A stretch of DNA of 64,000 bases from CAZYVD01 sp964651045 (lineage in GTDB: Bacteria > Zhuqueibacterota > QNDG01 > DSAB01). Every line of letters starts with the position of its first letter. Position 1 is the stretch's first letter. Under the pieces are notes generated by a model. The model was not told where the DNA came from and ran no database searches. It saw only the letters and a program-made list of their open reading frames with translations. The stretch is taken from the NCBI GenBank assembly GCA_964651045.1, contig CAZYVD010000002.1, positions 76,158 to 140,157 on the forward strand. The letters run 5' to 3'. This document shows positions 8,760 through 16,974 of the stretch, piece by piece. Position numbers and translations under genes: made by a program.

Positions 8760-10273
8760 TTTGTTTTCTCCTCATGGGCTTTTTTATCAGGAAAGAGAGT
8801 AGATCCTATTACCATTCCAAGGAACGAAATAACAAAGGTCATTATACCAATAAACTTATCTGTAAGATACCATGCAACATTTTCACCCCTAGTCCACGGA
8901 CCAATACCGAGTATTGCAATTAGACCAGCAATCAGGGCTATGAGGGCACCCGTGGAACTTGCTTTCCTCCAGTAAAGACCGGCAACAACTACTGTAAATG
9001 CACCTGAAAGATATATTGTACCTGTTACTGCCATATAGTTCCAGAGGGAGACCGGTGCCTCAAACCATAGACCCCATATGAGCAGAAACAATCCAATACA
9101 CACAATACAGATACGATTAATAAGAAGTCGTGATCTGTCGGAGATCCTGTTTTTCTTTAGTGGCGCAATGATATCTTGAGTTATTACAGAGCTCCAGCTC
9201 AAAAGATAACTGTCATGAGTAGACATGAATGCAGCAAACATTCCTGCAGCAAGAAGACCGATAAATCCACTCGGCAGAATCTTTGCAATAAATATAACCA
9301 TTCCAAATTGAGAATTGAGCGGTTCGGGTCCCTTAAAGGCAGAGTATAGAGTTGGTATATTTGAGATAAATATAAAAGCACAAACTCCCCACAACATTGG
9401 TATTACCCGTCTGGCCATGTAGGAGACAGAGCTCCATGCATAGAGACGTTTTGCGGTTTTTGGATTTTTTGATGCCAATGCTCTGAGTGTGGAGGACTGC
9501 CAGAGAGTTGCTACCGACAGACTGAGGATAATCATGAATATTACATAGATTATTCCAAATCCTGATTCCTTTGATACAGGATTATACCATGCCTGGCTGT
9601 TTATGTTTGATGGGATCTTGAAGATTGTTTCCCACCCGATTGTCTTTATAACAAATAGAGAACAAATCAGCATGCTGATCGAAAGCACAATAAATTGAAG
9701 AAAATCATTAAGCACCACAGATACCATTCCACCTAAAACTGTATATATTAGTACCATTATCAGCATTGCAGACATAAAGATCTTAAGGCCGGCAGGATTG
9801 CTGTATCCTGTAATTCCCATCATGAAACGTGCACCAGCCTGGAGAAACAGTCCCATGTTCAGTATCCCCCCCAGGGCAAGAGTTGTTCCTCCAATGATTC
9901 TCACTCCTCGACCGAATCGTTTTTCATAGAATTCAGGAATTGTCATTATTTTTAATTGGCGCAGTTTATAGACGATAAATCCTGTCACGCCCACGGCGAG
10001 GACACAGAAGGATTCGATGAGCGCCACATGAAAGGCCGAGAGACCATATTTAAATCCAAGCTCTGAATTGTACATTACAGTGACCAGTCCAAGCTCTGTA
10101 CCTGTAAGAGTTGCGATTGCTATAAAGAGACGGAGAGAACGACTTGCGACAATAAAGTCGCTGAGTTGTCTGATGTGTTTTCTAACAACAATGCCAATGA
10201 CTACTGGAATACATATATAGATAAGTACGATTATCCAGTCTGCAGTCCTAAAGTTAGTTGCAAATACATCCAT
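8756..10273 (-). CDS. Sodium:solute symporter (SSS family)
   Basis: 505 residues with about 13 hydrophobic segments, the size and pattern of SSS-family transporters (PutP/SglT fold). Recognisable pieces are the first helix DWIIVLIYICIPVVIG, the DFIVASRSL loop, the MTIPEFYEKRFG loop between early helices, and the QDIIAPL region after the SWSSV stretch of helix 8. It would import an organic solute with sodium. The operon context (galactokinase-type kinase 17 bp upstream, GH109 glycosidase downstream) suggests a sugar such as GalNAc or galactose, though SSS proteins also carry amino acids, acids and sialic acid. Its stop overlaps the start of the 46-residue protein. Confidence 0.92.
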   Translation of the reverse strand: MDVFATNFRTADWIIVLIYICIPVVIGIVVRKHIRQLSDFIVASRSLRLFIAIATLTGTELGLVTVMYNSELGFKYGLSAFHVALIESFCVLAVGVTGFIVYKLRQLKIMTIPEFYEKRFGRGVRIIGGTTLALGGILNMGLFLQAGARFMMGITGYSNPAGLKIFMSAMLIMVLIYTVLGGMVSVVLNDFLQFIVLSISMLICSLFVIKTIGWETIFKIPSNINSQAWYNPVSKESGFGIIYVIFMIILSLSVATLWQSSTLRALASKNPKTAKRLYAWSSVSYMARRVIPMLWGVCAFIFISNIPTLYSAFKGPEPLNSQFGMVIFIAKILPSGFIGLLAAGMFAAFMSTHDSYLLSWSSVITQDIIAPLKKNRISDRSRLLINRICIVCIGLFLLIWGLWFEAPVSLWNYMAVTGTIYLSGAFTVVVAGLYWRKASSTGALIALIAGLIAILGIGPWTRGENVAWYLTDKFIGIMTFVISFLGMVIGSTLFPDKKAHEEKTK

Positions 10274-10290
10274 CTATATTCTTTTCCAAT

Positions 10291-11379
10291 CTAATCCAGC
10301 CGGACACCTTCATCTACAGAAACAATATAGGGCTTTCCTCCGGCCCTCCTTATGGCTTCTGCTACTTCTTCAGTGTTATTGGGTGCATATGCAAACATGC
10401 ATCCTCCTCCTCCCGAGCCGTTGATCTTTGCTCCTGCTGCACCTGCTTTCAGGGCAAACTCTATCATCCTGTCGATTTTGGGAGTGGATATACGAAGCCC
10501 CTCCCTGAGCTGTGCTTGATGTGCATTCAACAGCTCTCCAAGTCTTTTGCTGTCGATCTTTTTCTCCTTGAAAATAGAGATTGCCTCTTTTGTTATTTCT
10601 CTGTTGATGATGTTTGCTCTGATCAGATAAAACTCTTCCCTTGAAAGCATTCCTTTATAGTTTTGGAGCTGTTCCAGGGAGATGTTTTTCATGTTGACAG
10701 TTCTATTTTTCTTGGATATGAGTAGCAGAGCACTCAATGTTCCATCTTTTACTCTGGAAAGGATTTTTTTTGTGTCTTTTGGTTCCAGTGAGTCACCCAG
10801 CACAAAATTGCCCGTTTTGTGGTCGAGAAGTTTGAGTTTTTGGGAGTCGGAAAAGTCTATGTATAGAATAGAGCCGAAGCTTGCTGCAAAATGATCCATC
10901 ATGCCTCCTGGTTCATTGAATTCTATCACTTCGGCTCTGTGTGCCAGCCTTGCTATTTCGAACGGGTCGTCTCTTCTGCTGTCGGATGAGATTTGGAGCA
11001 AGAATTTTATCCATGCCACAATCAGTGCGGATGAACTGGATGTTCCTGAGTTTATTGGAATTGTTCCATGTACTGTGCAGTCGTACCCATATTTAAACTC
11101 AAGCCCCTCTCTTATAAGAACATTCAATCCACTGCGAAAATAGTCCCGTTCCTTTTTATACATTATGGTTCTGCTTAGATCGATTCTCTCACTTTCACCT
11201 ATGTCCGGAAGTTTGAGTGAAAATGTTCTGTCGGCCCTTTGTCTTCCTTCAATTTTTATCCTGAGATTTATTGCAGCAGTAATCACTGGAAGACCGAGAT
11301 AGTCCTGATGTTCACCAAATAAGCATATCCTGCCTGGAGCAGAGACAGTTAGAGAGCCGATACTCATAAAAAGGGTCAC
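10291..11379 (-). CDS. GHMP kinase, galactokinase / GalNAc kinase type
   Basis: 362 residues. The three GHMP motifs are present: GRICLFGEHQDYLG near the N-terminus (sugar-binding signature of galactokinases), the phosphate loop PINSGTSSSSAL at about residues 105-116, and the C-terminal NGSGGGGCMF at about 320-329. GGMMDHFAASFG holds the Asp that acts as catalytic base in galactokinases. It would phosphorylate the anomeric hydroxyl of galactose, GalNAc or a related sugar. A GH109 glycosidase in the same cluster favours GalNAc, but no residue read here decides it. The GTG start overlaps the S9 peptidase stop; an in-frame ATG at 11367 is an alternative. Confidence 0.85.
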   Translation of the reverse strand: MTLFMSIGSLTVSAPGRICLFGEHQDYLGLPVITAAINLRIKIEGRQRADRTFSLKLPDIGESERIDLSRTIMYKKERDYFRSGLNVLIREGLEFKYGYDCTVHGTIPINSGTSSSSALIVAWIKFLLQISSDSRRDDPFEIARLAHRAEVIEFNEPGGMMDHFAASFGSILYIDFSDSQKLKLLDHKTGNFVLGDSLEPKDTKKILSRVKDGTLSALLLISKKNRTVNMKNISLEQLQNYKGMLSREEFYLIRANIINREITKEAISIFKEKKIDSKRLGELLNAHQAQLREGLRISTPKIDRMIEFALKAGAAGAKINGSGGGGCMFAYAPNNTEEVAEAIRRAGGKPYIVSVDEGVRLD

Positions 11380-14240
11380 TTCTTTTTTTGTTCTTCTTTA
11401 TCGTTTCCTTCTATCTTTTTAACCATCTCTTTCAGATGGTCTTTTAGCTTCAAAAATGGAACGCCATCCGTTAGCCATTCTGGAGCCGGCTTTCCCAATA
11501 GATAGTGGTCAAAGAACTCTTTCATTCTGAGCGTGTAATCTTTTTGGTTTTCTGGTCTGCGGAGACTGTGATTTTCTCCCTTATACTGAAGCATAACAAC
11601 CGGTTTCTTGAGTCGTCTGAGAGTGTTAAAATATTCGATTCCCTGATTCCAGTCTACTGCTCCATCTTTATCATTATGAAGAATTATAAGTGGAGTTTTA
11701 ACCTCTTTTGCATAATATACGGGTGAATTTCTTGTATATGCTTCGAGATTATCCCAGTACCCCCCATAGAACCGTCCCTGGCTTGTTTCAAAGATTGGCT
11801 GATTTGCAGATCCGGTGTTCCAGTAGACCGAATTGTACATACTGATCATGTTTGTTAGTGGGGCGCCGGCAACCGCTGCCTTAAATATGTCTGTCTGAGT
11901 GATAATAAATGCAGTCTGGTATCCTCCCCAAGAGTGGCCGTGGATGCCAATCCTCTCCTTATCGACGATTCCTGTTTTAACGGCAGCTTCGATTGCAGGA
12001 AGAACGCACCACACAGCAGACATTCCAGGATCGTTTATCTTGTAGGTTATGTCTGGCATCAGTACTGCATAACCGTTGCTGTTGTAGATAGATTTGTTAA
12101 ATCCGCGCACGCTTGGTGTAAAGTAATAATTCAATCTCTGAGATAGTTTTTCATATATATAAACAATGGTAGGATAGCTCTTACCCTCCTGATAATTAGC
12201 AGGAAGGAAGAGGGCTGCCTGAAGTTTTTTACCTGTTTTACTTTTGTAGTCTATGAGCCTTACTCCAGAAGACCAGAGGAACTGTTTTTGCTGAGGGTTG
12301 GCATCTGTTATTTTTTTACCATTTTTAAGTGAGGAGTGAGCAAAATAGTAGTCTGGATACTCTTTATATGTTTCACGGGTGTAGAGATAGATATCTCCCT
12401 CTTTGGCCTTCATTAGGCGTTTGAATGTTGCGTTTTCCCACAGCAGGACTCTTGGCCCGGGTTTGCCCTTATCGATTCGGGCCACACCTCCCTTTTTATT
12501 CCATTCTCCATACATAGAAAAATAGAGCGGCCTTGAAAGATCTATTCCCTTTTCATCAGGATCAAGAATAAAACGTCTTCTGTATCTGATACCATCTTTC
12601 TTTCCATTTATGGTAAGATTTACTCCCTTTCCACCATGAACAGGTACGAGCCATGAATCCCAATTGTCATAAAGAAGGACAAACTTTCCATCCTTTGTCC
12701 ATCCAAAGGGCCTTATAGGTGGGTTCTTAACATTGTGATCGTCTTCTGTATTGATAAAAGAGGTAGGAACCTTTTCAGTGATGTTGTACGACTCTCCTGT
12801 AGAGAGGCGATATGTATAAAAATTGCCGTCTTTGTAGTAGAGAAGATGAGTACCATCTGGAGACACATTAAATGACCACCTCTGTTTTTTCAGCGCAACT
12901 CTTCTCTTACCACTCTTCATGTCTATTATGTATATGTCCTGATATCTGCGGCCATCGAGACTTGCAGATAGTTGATATTTCTGATCATCGTATCCTATTG
13001 CCCATCTGTCCTTGGGAGCAATCGTTACTTCTCGAATAGTATCATTTGCAAGTCTTACAAATTTGTTTTCTTTGATTCGATAGAGAGATAAGTAACTGAA
13101 ATTCTTGTCTCTGCCTTGCTGTACCTCCTGCATGGGCTGAAGCCTCTTATCCTTCCAGTGCCATATTACCATGTCGGGGATATCTTCATCTGACACCTTG
13201 TCCATTTTTTTCTTTTCACTCTTTTTACCATCATTTTGATCATTTTTCTTTTTATCTTTTTTAACATCTTCTTTTGGTTTTATCTTGTGGATTCCAAATA
13301 TTATTGCAGATAGATCCTCAGTAAATCTTGGTCGCTGATTTGGACTAATTGTCATTTTTTCGGGGAATGATTCATTTTTATGTGGATCGTATATTATCTT
13401 TTTTGGTGAACGCGATTTGAAATTTGTAATACCAACCACACTATAGAGTTTTTCTTCATAATCTTTGCTCTCCTTTCCCTTGAGGAGTGCAAGACCGTCT
13501 CCCTTCTCGGTCCAGTTCAGACTCTTGTATATTGCACTATCGCTGTCCATTGAGTAGATTACACCAGTGTCCATGTTTCTAAGATAGACTCCATTTCCCC
13601 CCTTGTCTTCAACATTGACTGTCCAGGCAAGCCACCTGCCCTTTTTATCAAAGGAATACTCCGACACATTACCAATGTTGAATGTTTCTCCTGTCGCAAG
13701 GTCGCGAAGTATTAGATCTGAGCTGGCGGGAGAGTCACTTTTACCTCTCTTTTGATCTTTGGGATATTTGTGGAATGCTATCCATCTTGGATTTTCATTG
13801 GAAAATGAGAATGATCGCACCTTTTCAAATTCAACCTTTTTGCCAGAAGGAAGTTCTACAAGAGCAAATTTGTCGTATGTTTTTTTATTCTTTGATTTTT
13901 TCTTCTTCTTTCTGTCAGGATGAATCATAAAGCCAAACCATTTAGAATCGTGGGAGAATGAAATTTTACCATAGGATCCTTCACCCGCAGGGAATCTGTA
14001 TTCAGCATCTCCCATTGTCTCTCTCACAACGATTTCGCTGTTGCCTTCGTTGGGTGAGAGGCGGTATGCAAACCAATTTCCCTCATTCGATACCAGAGGA
14101 TTTCTTATTGTCTTCCACCCAAGGGCATCCTTGATTGTTATTGGTCTTGGCTGTTTTTTTTGTGATTCTTCAGCATATGCAGAGAATAGTACAGTAAGAA
14201 AAATCACTGCCAAGAGAGAGCGAAAATATTTTCTCTTCAT
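11376..14240 (-). CDS. S9 family prolyl-oligopeptidase-type secreted peptidase
   Basis: 954 residues from the ATG at 14240, which has GGAGG 8 bp upstream; an upstream in-frame TTG at 14255 is less likely. A signal peptide ends near YAEE. The long N-terminal part is a beta-propeller with WD/PD40-like repeats and a Lys/Asp-rich low-complexity insert near residues 325-345. The C-terminal alpha/beta hydrolase has the nucleophile Ser in GHSWGGY, Asp in HNDKDGAV and His in GENHSL. The family cleaves oligopeptides; this one should act in the periplasm or outside. It overlaps the kinase gene by 4 bp and follows the nitrilase gene by 16 bp, so it is in the same operon. Confidence 0.92.
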   Translation of the reverse strand: MKRKYFRSLLAVIFLTVLFSAYAEESQKKQPRPITIKDALGWKTIRNPLVSNEGNWFAYRLSPNEGNSEIVVRETMGDAEYRFPAGEGSYGKISFSHDSKWFGFMIHPDRKKKKKSKNKKTYDKFALVELPSGKKVEFEKVRSFSFSNENPRWIAFHKYPKDQKRGKSDSPASSDLILRDLATGETFNIGNVSEYSFDKKGRWLAWTVNVEDKGGNGVYLRNMDTGVIYSMDSDSAIYKSLNWTEKGDGLALLKGKESKDYEEKLYSVVGITNFKSRSPKKIIYDPHKNESFPEKMTISPNQRPRFTEDLSAIIFGIHKIKPKEDVKKDKKKNDQNDGKKSEKKKMDKVSDEDIPDMVIWHWKDKRLQPMQEVQQGRDKNFSYLSLYRIKENKFVRLANDTIREVTIAPKDRWAIGYDDQKYQLSASLDGRRYQDIYIIDMKSGKRRVALKKQRWSFNVSPDGTHLLYYKDGNFYTYRLSTGESYNITEKVPTSFINTEDDHNVKNPPIRPFGWTKDGKFVLLYDNWDSWLVPVHGGKGVNLTINGKKDGIRYRRRFILDPDEKGIDLSRPLYFSMYGEWNKKGGVARIDKGKPGPRVLLWENATFKRLMKAKEGDIYLYTRETYKEYPDYYFAHSSLKNGKKITDANPQQKQFLWSSGVRLIDYKSKTGKKLQAALFLPANYQEGKSYPTIVYIYEKLSQRLNYYFTPSVRGFNKSIYNSNGYAVLMPDITYKINDPGMSAVWCVLPAIEAAVKTGIVDKERIGIHGHSWGGYQTAFIITQTDIFKAAVAGAPLTNMISMYNSVYWNTGSANQPIFETSQGRFYGGYWDNLEAYTRNSPVYYAKEVKTPLIILHNDKDGAVDWNQGIEYFNTLRRLKKPVVMLQYKGENHSLRRPENQKDYTLRMKEFFDHYLLGKPAPEWLTDGVPFLKLKDHLKEMVKKIEGNDKEEQKKK

Positions 14241-14256
14241 GATGATTTCCTCCAAT

Positions 14257-15087
14257 TTATTGTTTCCATTTATGGTAGATTTCAGGCCTTCGATCGATCA
14301 GGAAATGAGATCGGGCATGACTATTTTTTACCTCATCCAGATCTATTTCTGCATAGAGTATTGTATCTTCTAATTTAGGTGCCTGTGCAACAATACGGCC
14401 GTCTGGTGCTGTAACAAAAGATTTACCTTCAAATGTCAGATATTTTTCCTTACCGACTCTGTTGCACAGAGCAGTAAAATATCCATTCTGGAATCCAGCA
14501 ATCTGCATCTCTGCTTCAAATATGCCGGATGGCCATTCATCTACACTACCTGCCTGGGGTATAACCACTAGTTCTGCTCCAAGAAGACCAAGCCTGCGCA
14601 TGTATTCGGGGAAGTGTCTGTCATAACAGATTGCTATTCCTATCTTGGCTCTTCCTGTATCATATACCAATGATTTGCCGTCACCAGGGCTATAGTAGTT
14701 TTTTTCATGAAAGTGTAGTGATTCTATGATATGGACCATTCTGGTGATCCCGAGTATCTTACCATTATCATCGATTAATGGGGAGGAGTCAAAGGTCTTG
14801 TCTTCTTTTTTTTCGAATAGATTTAATATGGTGATTACTCCATGTTTTTTTGAAAGGGCAGAGAAAACCTCTGTAGTAGGACCGGGGATGGTTTCAGCAA
14901 CAGATGAGACGTTTTGATCCGGAAGGGACTGGGGATAGAATGGTGTAAATGCCAGTTCTGCAAAGCAGATTATATCTGATCCCTTATCTGCTGCTATTTC
15001 AAATGATTCTACCCCTCTTGTAATATTTTCTTCAACATCTTCTGAAGCATGCTGCTGAATAAGAGCAATTTTTATGACTCTATTCAT
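14257..15087 (-). CDS. Carbon-nitrogen hydrolase (nitrilase superfamily amidase)
   Basis: 276 residues, typical for cytoplasmic nitrilase-family amidases such as N-carbamoylputrescine amidase or beta-ureidopropionase-like enzymes. The Glu-Lys-Cys triad is visible: Glu in CFAELAFTPF (about residue 43), Lys in HEKNYYSPGD (about 128), and Cys in IGIAICYDRHFPEYMR (about 155). The enzyme would hydrolyse a linear amide or N-carbamoyl compound to acid plus ammonia. It overlaps the upstream amidase gene by 8 bp and is 16 bp from the peptidase gene, so the three hydrolases of C-N bonds look co-expressed. The exact substrate is unknown. Confidence 0.9.
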   Translation of the reverse strand: MNRVIKIALIQQHASEDVEENITRGVESFEIAADKGSDIICFAELAFTPFYPQSLPDQNVSSVAETIPGPTTEVFSALSKKHGVITILNLFEKKEDKTFDSSPLIDDNGKILGITRMVHIIESLHFHEKNYYSPGDGKSLVYDTGRAKIGIAICYDRHFPEYMRRLGLLGAELVVIPQAGSVDEWPSGIFEAEMQIAGFQNGYFTALCNRVGKEKYLTFEGKSFVTAPDGRIVAQAPKLEDTILYAEIDLDEVKNSHARSHFLIDRRPEIYHKWKQ

Positions 15088-16816
15088 CTTTTCCTCTTTT
15101 TTCTTTAAAAAGAATTTTTAAATCGGGGTGTTTTAAATGAAAATCGGTTGCATCCTGAAAAGCCTTGGCTATCAGGAGGATTTTCTCTTCTTCATATAGA
15201 TTTCCTATAAATGTAATACTGGTCGAATTGCCATTTTTATCCACACCGGTCGGAACCACGACTGCAGGATGACCCGTAAGATTGGTCAGAAGAAGCGTTC
15301 CACCTCTAAATGTGGGGCAGACAAATAGGTCAACGTCCCTCATTTTTTCTGCCGTTGCCTGCATCAGTATTGCGCGGTGTCTATTGGCCTGGATATATTC
15401 TACTGCGGGTATGAATCTTGCCTGTCTGAATATATTGGGCCAGCTGCCTCTTTCCTGTCGAACGAGAAGGTCGTCGCGATTGCTTCTTGTTAATTGGTCA
15501 AATGCAGCCGCAGCCTCTGCATTGAGAATGAATGAGAGTGGGTACACAGGATAGGATGGAAGCTGGACAGGAATAAGATCGATGCCAAGAGACTTTAAGG
15601 TGTTGAGTATAAAGTTGTTTTTATCCCTGTTTATGCTATCCCTTTTGAAAACCTCTTTTAGGTAACCAACCCGAAATTTTCTTATGTCTTCTTTTATATC
15701 CCAGTTGAAGGGAATATCGACAACTGTCAAGTCCTTACCATCGGGTCCATAGATTGCATTGAATACAATTGCACAGTCTTCGACTGTTCTGCAGATTGGC
15801 CCAATCTTATCCATGCTCCAGGAAAGAGCCATTGCACCGGAGCGGCTTACTCTGCCGAAGGTTGGTCTGAGGCCTGTAACACGACAGCGTGTAGAAGGAG
15901 ATATTATAGAGCCCCATGTCTCGGTACCGATTGAAAAGCCCACGAGTCCTGCGGCTGTTGCAGCGGCAGGACCGGCAGAGGAGCCGCTTGAGCCCTGTTC
16001 AGGATTCCATGGGTTCAGTGTTTTTCCTTCAAACCATACATCTCCCATTGCAAGAGCTCCCATGGAGAGCTTTGCCACAAGAACAGCACCAGCCTGCTCC
16101 AGACGTTTAATTACAGTAGCATCTTCGTCTATAATTTGATCCTTATATGGAGCTGCACCCCATGTTGTTTTGATTCCTCTGGTTGCAAAGAGGTCTTTGA
16201 CTCCATATGGTATGCCGTGCAACAAACTGCGATATATTCCCTTTGAAATCTCATCGTCTGCCCTTTTTGCCTGTTTTAAGGCAAGTTCCTCGGTAATTGT
16301 CACAACACAATTCAATTCAGGACCGTATTTTTTCAGCCTTTCTAAATAGAGTTTTGTTAGCTGTGTTGATGTTATCTTTCTTGATTTTATTAGATAAGCA
16401 AGCTGTGTGATTGGAAGGAATGCGACATCCTCAAAATTTTTCGGAATATCTGCGCCGTCTATTTTTGATGGATTAAATTTTCTTTTCTTAAAAATCTTTT
16501 TTTCAAATCTGTTGCCCGGCAGAGCGGGATTGAAATAGAGGGCAGGCGCAGTTGCGTTTTCAAGTTTATATTTTCTTAGAGTCTCATAGGATCTGAGGTT
16601 TCTTCTGAGATTGGGAATCATCATTTTTTGTTCTTTGGCGGTCAGGTCTATTCCTATTAAATTTTTTGCAGCAGAGATCGATGTTGTAGAAATTTTATTG
16701 ATCGAAACATAGAAGAAGATGTTTGCCACTGTGCTTAAGATCAATAAAAGTATTAAGACAAAAAACAGGCCGATTAAGATTTTACGGCTCTTTAAAATGT
16801 CTTTAATAGATTTCAT
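15080..16816 (-). CDS. Membrane-anchored amidase (amidase signature family)
   Basis: 578 residues. A membrane helix at about residues 14-36 anchors the protein. The catalytic domain has the Ser-cisSer-Lys triad of the amidase signature family: Lys in GIPYGVKDLF, Ser in EQGSSGSSAGPAAATAAG, and the nucleophile Ser in ETWGSIISPS. The ITSTQLTKLYLERL segment is the usual family lead-in. It would hydrolyse amides, perhaps of peptides or aminoacyl compounds. With the nitrilase and S9 peptidase behind it, it starts a likely operon; a TATAAT-like -10 lies at 16837-16842 on the minus strand, with no good -35. The N-terminal anchor is unusual compared with cytosolic GatA-type members. Confidence 0.9.
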   Translation of the reverse strand: MKSIKDILKSRKILIGLFFVLILLLILSTVANIFFYVSINKISTTSISAAKNLIGIDLTAKEQKMMIPNLRRNLRSYETLRKYKLENATAPALYFNPALPGNRFEKKIFKKRKFNPSKIDGADIPKNFEDVAFLPITQLAYLIKSRKITSTQLTKLYLERLKKYGPELNCVVTITEELALKQAKRADDEISKGIYRSLLHGIPYGVKDLFATRGIKTTWGAAPYKDQIIDEDATVIKRLEQAGAVLVAKLSMGALAMGDVWFEGKTLNPWNPEQGSSGSSAGPAAATAAGLVGFSIGTETWGSIISPSTRCRVTGLRPTFGRVSRSGAMALSWSMDKIGPICRTVEDCAIVFNAIYGPDGKDLTVVDIPFNWDIKEDIRKFRVGYLKEVFKRDSINRDKNNFILNTLKSLGIDLIPVQLPSYPVYPLSFILNAEAAAAFDQLTRSNRDDLLVRQERGSWPNIFRQARFIPAVEYIQANRHRAILMQATAEKMRDVDLFVCPTFRGGTLLLTNLTGHPAVVVPTGVDKNGNSTSITFIGNLYEEEKILLIAKAFQDATDFHLKHPDLKILFKEKRGKDE

Positions 16817-16974
16817 TCTTCTATATCTCCATTTTTATTATAAGTATGCCATGATCTTATGGAGTGGCAATATGTTCAATTGATTTATACGAACAGTTTG
16901 ATGTCATTTTTCAATCCAATTGATCTGCGATGATGTTTTGCTGGATCGCTTTCAATATTTATACACCATATTTT

